Positions 8,721 to 18,219 of a stretch of 64,000 nt of DNA are shown here, in pieces. Source of the stretch: Alphaproteobacteria bacterium (GTDB lineage: Bacteria; Pseudomonadota; Alphaproteobacteria; Caulobacterales; Parvularculaceae). The notes under the pieces were generated by a model, which was given only the letters and a program-made list of their open reading frames with translations, made no database searches and was not told the DNA's origin. The stretch covers positions 1 through 64,000 of the forward strand of contig JAUHYK010000013.1 in NCBI GenBank assembly GCA_030426465.1, read 5' to 3'. Position 1 is the first letter of the stretch. Each line of letters starts with the position of its first letter. Both the position numbers and the translations under genes were made by a program.

Positions 8721-9144
8721 TCTGGGCCTCCTTTAAGAGTGTACGCATAGATCTAACGCGTGGGAGGGCCCGATTGTTCCAGCGGCGGTGATAGCTTCTG
8801 CGCCCGCATCGCCTTGTCATAAAAATTTTTTTTAAGAAGAATTTTTTGATGGAACTTGCGCGCGTTTTTATGTGCATCGCAGCACAGCGAAATTTACCTC
8901 CAAGGTAAAACCTTTTTGGAGCTAAAGACGCCAGATTCTGGGTGAGTGTTGCGGAAAAAAGTGCGGCCTTTCGCGGTGCAAAAAATATCTTCTTCACGAG
9001 AGTTTTTCTGAAACGCTTTTAATAAAAACGTGATTAGAAAAATTGTGTTGCGAAATCCCGCCTTACGCGACATGGATCGTCATATGCGCACGTTAAAAAG
9101 ATGCGCAATTTAGGGTGGGCGTCCAAGAACAAGGAAATCAAAAC
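8721..9144. other. AT-rich intergenic region upstream of two divergent small genes
   Basis: A 424-base gap serving as upstream region for the small gene on the left and the UrcA gene on the right. From about 8815 it is distinctly A/T-rich with phased A and T tracts (for example 8820-8850) and a small inverted repeat around 8893-8925 (ctccaa with ttggag). No convincing frame or RNA gene is seen. The tracts suggest bent DNA, which is inference. Confidence 0.4.
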
Positions 9145-9441
9145 ATGATAAAAAAACTTGCAGTGGCCGCAGTGTTGAGCGTCGCCTTCATCACGCCGGG
9201 TTTCGCCGACATGGCGTATGCACCCGCCGAACTTTCGACGGAAAATGGCGTGCTTGATGTATACCAGCGCATTCAGGCGGCGGCGAATCGTACATGCGAT
9301 GACCGGCTGAACCATGACAGCGTCATCAAATATCACAAAGTGCGAGACCGTTGCGTGTCAGACGTTGTGGACGAGCTTGTTCACAAGGTGAACGATCCAC
9401 GGCTCGATAAAATTCACAACGAACACAAGAAAAGCGTTTAA
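9145..9441 (+). CDS. UrcA family exported protein
   Basis: 98 residues starting at the ATG at 9145, which has aaggaa 9 bases upstream; an upstream in-frame extension lacks a ribosome site. Residues 1-21 are a signal peptide (KKLAVAAVLSVAFITPGFA). The mature part has APAELSTENGVLDVYQRIQAAANRTC, the hallmark strand-helix of UrcA proteins, with two Cys (in NRTCDD and DRCVSD) that probably form a disulfide. UrcA proteins are periplasmic, widespread in Caulobacterales/Sphingomonadales-type bacteria, and of unknown function. Confidence 0.85.
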   Translation: MIKKLAVAAVLSVAFITPGFADMAYAPAELSTENGVLDVYQRIQAAANRTCDDRLNHDSVIKYHKVRDRCVSDVVDELVHKVNDPRLDKIHNEHKKSV

Positions 9442-9464
9442 CCGCTTTTCTAAATGCAGACTGT

Positions 9465-9503
9465 GAACGCCCCCGCCGTCCCGGTCCCGGGGGCGTTCTT
9501 ATT
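9465..9503 (+). terminator. Intrinsic terminator after the UrcA gene
   Basis: Perfect 11-bp GC-rich stem (9465-9475 with 9488-9498), 12-base loop, then a ttatt run. Lies 24 bases after the stop codon at 9441. Confidence 0.9.
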
Positions 9504-9599
9504 AATTAGGACGGCAGAAGCGAACCGTTTCAACGTGTAATATCCGCACCCTGACGCATGCAGTTTGAATAGTTGTGAGGACGCGTCTAGTTAGGGTTC

Positions 9600-10301
9600 A
9601 TGGAAATAGTTATCAACAGGCGCCGCGCTGTCTTGGAGTTGTTGGCCTTCGGCGCGCTCGCCCTGGGCCTTAGAATTGCGTTCGACCCCTTGTTCTGGCG
9701 GTATGCCGGCCCTGTTTCTCTGGTCATGACGCTTGCTGTCTTGACAGTATATTTGCGCATGCGCGGCGAGGGATGGCGTTCCTTCGGGCTTATCGGCCTG
9801 CCGGGCCTGAAAGCCAAACTGATACTGGCGCCGCAAGCCCTTTTGACATTCGCATTGTTTGCACTCTCTATCGCAATCACTGTCTTTGGGGGGCAGGCGA
9901 TCGGGCTCGACTTTATGGGCGAAGAGCCGCCAGGCGTTGCGGATCGATGGGGCGATGTCGCTGGCAATCTGCCGGTCTATCTTACATGGCTGGGGATTGT
10001 TTGGACGTCCGCCGCCTTCGGCGAAGAGATGTTTTTCCGCGGCTTTCTGATCACGCGGTTTGAGGCCGCGTTACAGGATGCGCCACTTGCCGGGGTTTTG
10101 GCGGTTGTGCTCGCGGCGCTATTTTTCGGCCTTGGCCACTTTTATTATCAGGGCCTTCGCGGGCTGATCACCACGGCGGGAATTGGCGTTGCGTTTGGGA
10201 CGGCGTTTTTGTTGTTCAAACGCAATCTCTGGCCGCTTGTGATTGTTCACGGCGTTGTCGACACGATAAATTTTTCGGCGCTCTATTTCGGCTGGGAATG
10301 A
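9600..10301 (+). CDS. CPBP-family intramembrane metalloprotease (CAAX protease-like)
   Basis: 233 residues, largely hydrophobic with about six to eight membrane helices. The CPBP (Abi) motifs are present in order: EEMFFR at residues 142-147 (the two Glu plus Arg), His180 in FGLGHFYY, and His217 with Asp221/Asn224 in VIVHGVVDTINF. These residues form the intramembrane metal site of Rce1-like proteases. The bacterial substrate is unknown. Its end converges on kbl with a 12-base gap. Confidence 0.85.
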   Translation: MEIVINRRRAVLELLAFGALALGLRIAFDPLFWRYAGPVSLVMTLAVLTVYLRMRGEGWRSFGLIGLPGLKAKLILAPQALLTFALFALSIAITVFGGQAIGLDFMGEEPPGVADRWGDVAGNLPVYLTWLGIVWTSAAFGEEMFFRGFLITRFEAALQDAPLAGVLAVVLAALFFGLGHFYYQGLRGLITTAGIGVAFGTAFLLFKRNLWPLVIVHGVVDTINFSALYFGWE

Positions 10302-10313
10302 CAATCGCAATCG

Positions 10314-11516
10314 TCAAATGACGCCGATGGCCTTGCCGACTTTGATAAACGCCGCGACGGCTTCATCCACCTGTTCATCGGTGTGAGCTGAGCACATTTG
10401 CGTGCGAATGCGGGCTTTTTCTTTTGGCACCACCGGGAAAGAGAAGGCTGTGACATAAACGCCTTCGTCCATCAGTTGGGCGGCCATAGCTCCGGCTTTC
10501 TTGGCGTCATAAATCATGATCGGGATGATCGGATGCTCGCCGGGAAGCAGATCAAAACCGGCTTTACTCATCTGTTCGCGGAAGCGCCTTGCATTGCGGA
10601 ACAATTGTTCGCGCAGGTGACCGCCATGGCGGACGAGATCGAGGGTTTTCAGGGTGGCGCCCAACAACGCCGGCGTCAGCGCATTGGAAAAGAGATAGGG
10701 GCGCGCGCGATTGCGCAACAGATGCACCACGTCTTTCGAGGCGCAGATATAACCGCCCATGCCGCCGCCAAGCGCCTTGCCAAGTGTGCCGGTCAGAATG
10801 TCGATATGTTTGGCGACGCCGCAATGGGCGGGCGTGCCTTCGCCATGCGGGCCCATGAAACCCGTTGCATGGCAGTCATCGACCATGACAAGCGCGCCGA
10901 ATTCCTCGGCGAGGGCGGAGATCTCTCTCAGCTTTGCGATATAACCGTCCATTGAAAAGACGCCGTCGGTAACGATCAGTTTGGTGCGCGCGCCTTCGAG
11001 ATCCGCTTTTTCCAATTGCGACCGCAAATCCTTCATATCGGAATTGGCGAAGCGATAGCGCTTGGCTTTGCACAACCGCACGCCGTCAATGATGGAGGCG
11101 TGGTTTAACGCATCTGAAATGATGGCGTCTTCCGCTTCAAGCAGCGGTTCGAACACACCGCCATTGGCGTCGAAGCAGGCGGCGAAAAGAATAGAATCTT
11201 CATAACCAAGATAGTCAGCGATTTCTTTTTCCACGCGCCGGTGAAGATCGGTCGTGCCGCAGATGAAGCGCACAGACGCCATGCCGAAGCCGTATTCGTT
11301 CATGGTTTCCTGGGCGGCTTTGACGATCTCTGGATGGTCAGCGAGGCCGAGATAATTGTTGGCGCAAAAATTCAGAACCTTTTTCTTTTCGCCCTTGTGA
11401 TTGACCTCAATCACCGGTCCCTGGGGGGAGGTGATCTGACGCTCAATTTTCTCCAGCCCCTGGTCGCGAATATCGGCGATCGTTTTGGTGATCCGGTCGT
11501 AAAAATCCTGCCGCAT
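10314..11516 (-). CDS. kbl: Glycine C-acetyltransferase (2-amino-3-ketobutyrate CoA ligase)
   Basis: 400 residues, the family length. A PLP fold-type I enzyme of the alpha-oxoamine synthase group that cleaves 2-amino-3-ketobutyrate with CoA to glycine plus acetyl-CoA, partnering Tdh. Landmarks: NFCANNYLGLADHP, SVRFICGTTDLHRRVEKEIA, VDDCHATGFMGPHGEG (Asp and His contact PLP) and GTLGKALGGGMGG, whose Lys carries PLP. It is separated from tdh by the CPBP, UrcA and small-protein genes. The glycine it yields could feed C1-folate metabolism, relevant to the LigM-type gene just upstream, but that link is inference. Confidence 0.95.
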   Translation of the reverse strand: MRQDFYDRITKTIADIRDQGLEKIERQITSPQGPVIEVNHKGEKKKVLNFCANNYLGLADHPEIVKAAQETMNEYGFGMASVRFICGTTDLHRRVEKEIADYLGYEDSILFAACFDANGGVFEPLLEAEDAIISDALNHASIIDGVRLCKAKRYRFANSDMKDLRSQLEKADLEGARTKLIVTDGVFSMDGYIAKLREISALAEEFGALVMVDDCHATGFMGPHGEGTPAHCGVAKHIDILTGTLGKALGGGMGGYICASKDVVHLLRNRARPYLFSNALTPALLGATLKTLDLVRHGGHLREQLFRNARRFREQMSKAGFDLLPGEHPIIPIMIYDAKKAGAMAAQLMDEGVYVTAFSFPVVPKEKARIRTQMCSAHTDEQVDEAVAAFIKVGKAIGVI

Positions 11517-11699
11517 GGGAAATGTCGCTCCATTTTTGGCATGGTTTGGCGCCGCTGCGCCCGGGGGTCAACGCTCGCCATAAAGAGGCGGTTTTTCTAT
11601 GCGCGGCCCCGCCAGTGCGGATGAAAGGCTGCCATGCCTACGCCATTGAGGCTGGTTTTGTATGAGCTATGGCCTATTTGTCCTTAATAACATTCACTT

Positions 11700-11860
11700 T
11701 TTTGGCGCAAGCTTAGGTTGTGCTCGAACTAATTGCGTGGTCAGCGCAGAGAGCCTAATATCACCGCTGCTAGTTTGGAGAGACCCCTGAACCCGGCACG
11801 GGCCGGGGGAGAGAGGAAAGGGCCCACGCTGCTGAATGCGCGCGGGCCCTTTTCTGTTTT
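11700..11860 (+). ncRNA. Candidate small RNA ending in a strong intrinsic terminator
   Basis: On the plus strand between kbl and the ligM-like gene there is no coding frame of quality. The stretch about 11740-11860 is rich in self-complementary segments (a cccgg/ccgg hairpin near 11791-11806) and ends in a textbook terminator with a long U-rich tail. No plus-strand gene upstream needs that terminator, since the nearest ends at 10301. The 5' end is a guess. It was compared by eye with the glycine riboswitch and did not fit (no CACCGAAGG-like core). Confidence 0.4.
11817..11860 (+). terminator. Plus-strand intrinsic terminator of the candidate small RNA
   Basis: Stem 11817-11825 with 11844-11852 (perfect 9 bp, GC core) followed on the plus strand by ttttctgttttctgttttt. 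The minus strand lacks a T run after it, so direction is plus. Confidence 0.8.
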
Positions 11861-11883
11861 CTGTTTTTCACTAGGCCAAAAGA

Positions 11884-11911
11884 AAAAGGCCGGCGTCGCC
11901 GCCGGCCTTTT
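11884..11911 (-). terminator. Intrinsic terminator of the ligM-like gene
   Basis: Perfect 12-bp stem (11884-11895 with 11900-11911) with a 4-base loop; minus-strand tail ttttctttt. It lies 20 bases beyond the stop codon of the O-demethylase gene at 11932. The plus strand also has a short T run, so it may be bidirectional. Confidence 0.9.
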
Positions 11912-11931
11912 GATCTTTCTTCGGGAAAAGC

Positions 11932-13356
<1,425 letters not shown>

Positions 13357-13392
13357 TCAAAATGGCTGGCCAGCCGCGTCAGGCGGGCGGCC

Positions 13393-13419
13393 AAGATTGT
13401 ATATGTTGCTTACAATCTT
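13393..13419. promoter_or_regulatory. Inverted-repeat operator upstream of ligM
   Basis: Perfect 9-bp arms aagattgta and tacaatctt with a 9-base spacer, 67 bases upstream of the ligM start. The inner 10-mer attgtatatg recurs, in reverse complement, between the MarR gene and the first lignostilbene dioxygenase gene (44115-44124). A 12-bp perfect palindrome, ggctggccagcc, also lies at 13364-13375. MarR binding is inference. Confidence 0.55.
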
Positions 13420-13804
13420 TATTTGTACGCTGTCTAGCGTCAGGGGCCGAAAACTAGGCTCCAGATGGCTCTTAAAACCCAGCGCCAGCGCACAAAAAAT
13501 GTGAAAAAAGAGAAGCGGGAGCGGGCGGCGGACTGCATTATTTTTCACCAGCTCCTAGTGTTTGAGTTTGCTGCACCTGCGTTGCATTGCGATCTGAAAA
13601 CGCAGCGCCAGCGCTGGACCCGTGTCGCCGGAAAGTGTGATTTCGCTCCTGAAGGATCGTCACGCAGCGAATTGCGCAATGAATGATCTTGGAATAATCC
13701 GCCTGAAACAGCGCCTTGCATTGGCTGGCGGACACGTGTTCCGTCGCCTGGAAGGGCGTTCAACATCTGCGACAAGCGTAATCTAACCGGGTGGTGTCAC
13801 AAAA
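13420..13804. other. Divergent intergenic region between ligM and the acyl-CoA synthetase gene
   Basis: 385 bases without a credible gene. It repeats the 12-mer cagcgccagcgc twice (near 13480 and 13601). No clear sigma-70 promoter or terminator could be assigned. Both flanking genes are transcribed outward, so promoters for each must lie here or in the operator segment. Confidence 0.4.
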
Positions 13805-15370
13805 ATGCGAACAATCGACTATTTCGACAAGATGGCGAAGCTGCATCCAGACCGGGATGTGCTGATTTCCGGCGACACCAGCTACACCTATGCCGAGATG
13901 GAGGCGCAGACCCATAAGGTCGCTGGCGCGCTCCGGGCTTCGGGGATGAAAAACCAGGAGCCGATCGCCATTATGTCGCCGAATGACGGTCCGGTCTTGT
14001 CGGCGATGCTGGGCTGCTGGCGCGCCGGAGCGATCTGGGTGCCGGTGAACACGCGAAATGCGCTCGACGCGAATATCGCCTATCTGAAATATGTCCGCGT
14101 CTCGATGATCCTGTATCATTCGAGCTATGCGAAGCAGGCGGCCGAGATCAAAGAACAAGTTCCGACCGTCCGCAAAATGGTGTGCCTCGATGCGCCGACG
14201 AATGGCGATCCGTCGCTGGACGACTTCATGGCGACGGCGCCGTCAGATGTGTTTCCCGATCTTGGCGATCCTATCGGCAACCCCGAAGAGTTGACGGCGC
14301 TGATCGCCACCGGCGGCACCACCGGGCCCGCAAAAGGCGTGCGCGTCATGAACCGCAGCTGGGGCACGATGCTGGAGACTATCTGCAACATCATGCCGGT
14401 TGAAGGGAAACCCGTTTCCCTCGCGACGGCGCCGCTGACGCACGCCGCCGGGCCGGTGACCATGGCGGCGCTCGCCATGGGCGCGACCGTGGTGGTGCTG
14501 CCCACATTCGACGCCGAAGCCGTGATGTCGGCGATCCAGGAACACAAAGTGACTCACATGTTCCTGCCGCCGACGGCGCTCTATTCCATGCTGGAACATC
14601 CGAAGGTGCGCGATTACGACTATTCGAGCCTCAAATATTTCCTGCTCGCCGGTTCGCCCTGTTCGGGTGAGAAACTGAAGCAGGCGGTGGATATTTTCGG
14701 CCCTTGTATGTGTCAGAGCTATGGGCAGACGGAGTTCCATCTCGTCGCCACATGGCTCTCGCCGGAAGTTGTCGCGGCGGCGGCGCGCGGTGAGCATCCG
14801 GAACGCCTTACAAGTTGCGGTGAGGCGACTTACTCCGTGCGCGTCGAATTAATGGACGATGACGGCAATATCCTGCCCACCGGCGAGGTTGGCGAGATTG
14901 TCGGGCGCGGCGGCATTGTCGGCGGTGGTTATTTCGAGCTGCCCGAAGCGAGCGCGGAAGCAATCGCCCATGGCTGGCACCATACGGGCGATGTCGGCAA
15001 GCGCGACGAGCACGGCTTTTACTACATCGTCGACCGCAAAAAGGACATGATTGTCTCCGGCGGATTCAATGTGTTCTCGGCCGAGGTTGAAGAATGCGTC
15101 ATGGAACTCGCAGAAGTCGCCGAATGCGCGATCATCGGCGTGCCCCACGACAAATGGGGCGAACAGGTGACGGCGATGATCGTGAAGGCTAAGGGCGCCG
15201 ATGTCGGCGCAGAGAAAATCATCGCCCATGTCAAAGCCCGCATCGGCTCCGTAAAGGCGCCAAAGGAAGTGCATTTCATCGATGCAATTCCTCGCACCGC
15301 TGTAGGCAAGATGGACAAGAAGAAATTGCGCGAACCTTTCTGGGGCGGCTCAGGACGGGCTGTGAACTAG
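13805..15370 (+). CDS. Acyl-CoA synthetase (AMP-forming), probably for an aromatic or aryl-keto acid
   Basis: 521 residues of the adenylate-forming superfamily. The ATP loop TGGTTGPAKG is at about 168-177, the A5-type motif QSYGQTE near 304, the HHTGDVG and YYIVDRKKDMIVSGGFNV hinge region near 395-425, and the C-terminal catalytic Lys in AVGKMDKKKLREPFW. It converts a carboxylate, ATP and CoA to the thioester, AMP and PPi in the cytosol. Length and motifs resemble fatty-acid/aryl-CoA ligases, not the long acyl-CoA synthetase (NDP-forming) type of ferulate enzyme. In context it could activate vanilloylacetate or ferulate; inference only. Followed after 21 bases by an exported NTF2-like protein. 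Confidence 0.85.
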   Translation: MRTIDYFDKMAKLHPDRDVLISGDTSYTYAEMEAQTHKVAGALRASGMKNQEPIAIMSPNDGPVLSAMLGCWRAGAIWVPVNTRNALDANIAYLKYVRVSMILYHSSYAKQAAEIKEQVPTVRKMVCLDAPTNGDPSLDDFMATAPSDVFPDLGDPIGNPEELTALIATGGTTGPAKGVRVMNRSWGTMLETICNIMPVEGKPVSLATAPLTHAAGPVTMAALAMGATVVVLPTFDAEAVMSAIQEHKVTHMFLPPTALYSMLEHPKVRDYDYSSLKYFLLAGSPCSGEKLKQAVDIFGPCMCQSYGQTEFHLVATWLSPEVVAAAARGEHPERLTSCGEATYSVRVELMDDDGNILPTGEVGEIVGRGGIVGGGYFELPEASAEAIAHGWHHTGDVGKRDEHGFYYIVDRKKDMIVSGGFNVFSAEVEECVMELAEVAECAIIGVPHDKWGEQVTAMIVKAKGADVGAEKIIAHVKARIGSVKAPKEVHFIDAIPRTAVGKMDKKKLREPFWGGSGRAVN

Positions 15371-15391
15371 GCGTCGAAAGGATAGGCCATC

Positions 15392-15958
15392 ATGAAGAAA
15401 CTCATTGCAGCGCTCTTCATCGCCATCCTTGCCGTAGCGCCCGCTGCTGCGAAAAAGCCAAGCTATGCCGACGACCGCGCCGCCATTGAGGATTTGATGG
15501 CGCGCTATCTCTTCGCCATGGACTGGAATGATTTCGACGCCTACGCCGATATGTTTACCGAGGACGGTGAGCTTGAGTTTGCGCGCGGTTCAGCGGTTGG
15601 GCGCGAACAAATCGGCGAGACCGTCAAGGCGTTCAAGGAAAGCATCGGCAAGATCTACACCGATCAGAACGGCGATCCGGCGGCCTTGCGTCATGTCATT
15701 GCGCATAAAGTGATCCGCGTCGAAGGCGACCGCGCCTGGGCCATATCCTTCTGGTATGAGATGGCCAATGACGGGCCGGAAGGCGCGCCGAAAATCGGCA
15801 CCTTCGGCCATTACGAAGACGAGCTTCTGCGCGTCGAAGGCGAGTGGCTTTTTTCGCGCCGGTCGATCCGCAACGAGTTTCTTGACGGCCGCAAATCAGG
15901 TCCGATCAATCCGGTGCGCGCCATGGATGCGGCGGCGGATGCGGCTGCGAAAGATTAG
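15392..15958 (+). CDS. Exported SnoaL/NTF2-like protein
   Basis: 188 residues. Residues 1-20 are a signal peptide (LIAALFIAILAVAPAAA), so the protein is periplasmic. The rest is a SnoaL-type cone fold: DDRAAIEDLMARYLFAMDWNDFDAYADMFTEDGELEF, then RHVIAHKVIRVEGDRAWAISFWYEM and LRVEGEWLFSRRSIRNEF. The fold is used by isomerases, dehydratases and decarboxylases without cofactors. It is in line with the acyl-CoA synthetase gene (21 bases apart). Unlike the NTF2 proteins at 50217 and 55817, it is secreted and only distantly similar. Function not known. Confidence 0.75.
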   Translation: MKKLIAALFIAILAVAPAAAKKPSYADDRAAIEDLMARYLFAMDWNDFDAYADMFTEDGELEFARGSAVGREQIGETVKAFKESIGKIYTDQNGDPAALRHVIAHKVIRVEGDRAWAISFWYEMANDGPEGAPKIGTFGHYEDELLRVEGEWLFSRRSIRNEFLDGRKSGPINPVRAMDAAADAAAKD

Positions 15959-15970
15959 CCGCTGTTTGCT

Positions 15971-16984
15971 CTAGACCTTGATCACGACTTTGCCAAAGGC
16001 GCCGCGTGTTTGATAGCGATAGGCTTCGGCGGCTTCCTTGAAGGGGAACACCTTGTCGATGGCGGGCTTCATGCCGTTGACGTCAATCGCCGCCGCGAGA
16101 TCGCGCGCCATCGTCTTGTTACCCACAAAGATGCCGCGAATGCTGGAGCCTTTCATCATCAGCGGATGCGGGGTTGTGTCGCCGTCGCGCGTCAAGACGC
16201 CGATCAGCGCGATCTCTCCGTTGAAATTCACCGCCTGCATCGACTGTGCGAGCGTTCCGGCGCCGCCAACCTCGACAACCACGTCAGCGCCGCCCTTGTG
16301 GCTCGCCGCTGCGGCCTCCGGGCCCCATTCAGGCGTGTTGCGGTAATTGACGAACCCTGAGGCGCCGAGCTTTTTGGCGCGTTCGAGTTTTTCATCCGAG
16401 GATGAGGTGACAACCACATGGGCGCCCGCCGCATGGGCGATGCCGAGCGCCAGCATGGAGACGCCGCCGGTGCCGAGGACGCAAACGCAATCGCCAACCT
16501 TGATCGGGTTACGCCCGCACATCAACGCGTTCCAGGCGGTAACGCCGGCGCAAGGGAGCGTTGCGGCTTCTTCGTAGGAAAGGCTGTCGGCGATTTTAAC
16601 GACGCCTTTTTCAGGAAGCGCCACATATTCCGCGAGCATGCCATTGCACCCTGAGGCGCCGAGGGCCATCCCGGCGTTTGGGTTCGGTGGGCCGTCGTGC
16701 CAGTTCTGGAAGAACAGGCCGGCCACGCGGTCGCCTGCTTTGAATTCGGTGACGCCGTCGCCAACCGCGACGACTTCTCCGGCGCCGTCGGAGAGCGGTA
16801 CAGTGTCTTCCGTCAGGACGCCGCCAAAATAATTGCCGGTGACAACCGCCTGATCGCGAAAGTTTAACGAACAGGCGTGAACGCGGATCAGAACTTCGCC
16901 TGGTTTTACCTTCGGTTCGTCCTCTTCGACGATCACGAGGCTTTCAAGCGAGGTTGAGCCGGCTTTCAAGACATATTTTTTCAT
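15971..16984 (-). CDS. Zinc-independent MDR-family oxidoreductase (quinone oxidoreductase-like)
   Basis: 337 residues from the ATG at 16984 (KKYVLKAGSTSLESLVI); the longer frame adds 26 residues without family support. It has the medium-chain dehydrogenase layout: N-terminal GroES-like lobe with CSLNFRDQAVVTGNYFGG and PLSDGAGEVVAVGDGV, then the nucleotide-binding VLGTGGVSMLALGIAHAAGAHVVVTSSSDEK. The four-Cys structural zinc lobe and the GHE catalytic zinc motif are absent, so it should be a zinc-free NAD(P)H enzyme acting on enones, quinones or alcohols. Lies downstream of the LysR gene on the same strand. Confidence 0.8.
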   Translation of the reverse strand: MKKYVLKAGSTSLESLVIVEEDEPKVKPGEVLIRVHACSLNFRDQAVVTGNYFGGVLTEDTVPLSDGAGEVVAVGDGVTEFKAGDRVAGLFFQNWHDGPPNPNAGMALGASGCNGMLAEYVALPEKGVVKIADSLSYEEAATLPCAGVTAWNALMCGRNPIKVGDCVCVLGTGGVSMLALGIAHAAGAHVVVTSSSDEKLERAKKLGASGFVNYRNTPEWGPEAAAASHKGGADVVVEVGGAGTLAQSMQAVNFNGEIALIGVLTRDGDTTPHPLMMKGSSIRGIFVGNKTMARDLAAAIDVNGMKPAIDKVFPFKEAAEAYRYQTRGAFGKVVIKV

Positions 16985-17117
16985 GGGGCGATGTCCGTTT
17001 CTGTTGTCCTGACAAATGATCGTTGTCGTATCATAGCCGTTCGGCGTGGACGAATCGATCAAAGTCGCGCGAGTTCTCTATTGGCAAACCTTTGATGCAG
17101 TCTTGTTCCGCTGGCTG

Positions 17118-18047
17118 TTATTTTGAGCGCGCTTTGGCGCCGCTGCGGCCCTTGTTGCGCGCCATTTCTGAATCCTGACGCAGCCAGTTGAGGAAGAGAT
17201 CGCGCGACGCGGAATCCCTTTCCTCGTCCCAGCACAGAAAAATTGGCGAGTGTGTTTCCAAGCCTTCCAGCGGGCAGGAGGTCACATCGGCCAGGACCGG
17301 CGCGCCCGGCATGTCGAGGGTGATGGTGATCCCGAAGCCTGCGCGTACAAAGCCAAGCACCGTGTACCATTCTTCCGCTTCCTGCACGATTTTCGGCGAG
17401 AAACCGGCGCGGATGCACAAGGCATTGATCTGGTGATGAAGGCCGGGCGCGATCACCGGCTGAAACAGAACAAAGGATTCGTCTTTCAGTTCTTCAAGCG
17501 CGATCTTCTTGCGGCCGGAAAACGGATGGTTCGACGGCATCAAGACAACGAAACGCTGACGGCCGATAATCTCGCTTTTCAAGGAACGTCCGACGCCGAT
17601 CTCCCGCGTGATGGCGACGTCGATCTGCCCGGCGCTTAAAGCTTCCCATTGCTGGCGTGAATGCATGTCCCGCAAGGTCAGGCCGATATCGGGATATTCC
17701 TTTCGGAAGCGCTGAATGGAAAGTGGAATATCCGTAAGCATTACACTGGAGCCGATCGCCGTGACGATGGCGCCGATCTGTCCGCGCTCGACCAGACGCG
17801 CCTGTTCGACGGCGGCTTCGAAATCGCTGAAGGCACGGCGACCTGCGTCGACGATGGTTCGCCCGGCGGGCGTCAGCATCACTTTCGGCCGGCGCACAAA
17901 CAGGGTGACGCCGACTTCGCGTTCAATCTGGGCGAGGCGCGTCGAGAGTTGCGGCTGGCGCATATTGAGCGCTTCGGCCGCACGCCCGAAATGGAGTTCG
18001 TTCGCCAGAACGGTCAGCAGTCTGAAATCCCGGGTTCCAAGGCTCAT
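17118..18047 (-). CDS. LysR-family transcriptional regulator
   Basis: 309 residues. The winged helix-turn-helix is at residues about 5-62 (LTVLANELHFGRAAEALNMRQPQLSTRLAQIEREVGVTLFVR), followed by a periplasmic-binding-protein-like effector domain. It is divergent from the acetovanillone-type kinase gene at 18220 with 172 bases between them, the standard arrangement for a LysR activator of the divergent operon. The inferred inducer would be a pathway aromatic such as acetovanillone or its phosphate. The basic C-terminal tail (RNKGRSGAKARSK) is not typical of the family. Confidence 0.9.
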   Translation of the reverse strand: MSLGTRDFRLLTVLANELHFGRAAEALNMRQPQLSTRLAQIEREVGVTLFVRRPKVMLTPAGRTIVDAGRRAFSDFEAAVEQARLVERGQIGAIVTAIGSSVMLTDIPLSIQRFRKEYPDIGLTLRDMHSRQQWEALSAGQIDVAITREIGVGRSLKSEIIGRQRFVVLMPSNHPFSGRKKIALEELKDESFVLFQPVIAPGLHHQINALCIRAGFSPKIVQEAEEWYTVLGFVRAGFGITITLDMPGAPVLADVTSCPLEGLETHSPIFLCWDEERDSASRDLFLNWLRQDSEMARNKGRSGAKARSK

Positions 18048-18219
18048 ATGAAAAATCGAATGACGTGATCCAAATATTCCGCTTTTCGAGAAGATACGGA
18101 CGCCTTATGGTCCTGTCTACAGATTGCGCAGGATGGCCGAAAAACGGCTTCTTTCCGCGCTTTGAGACGCCAACGCCCGGCAAAGAGGCCCCCCGTCTCA
18201 GGAGGAAAAGAGGACAAGC

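Noticed and set aside
8527-8997. 156-codon minus-strand frame
   Set aside because: Lys/Phe/Arg-rich, spans AT-rich intergenic DNA and is out of frame with the supported 55-residue gene.
11740-11860. Glycine riboswitch near kbl/ligM
   Set aside because: The segment has ggagaga-like pieces but not the conserved core of the aptamer, and it lies on the strand opposite to both neighbouring genes.
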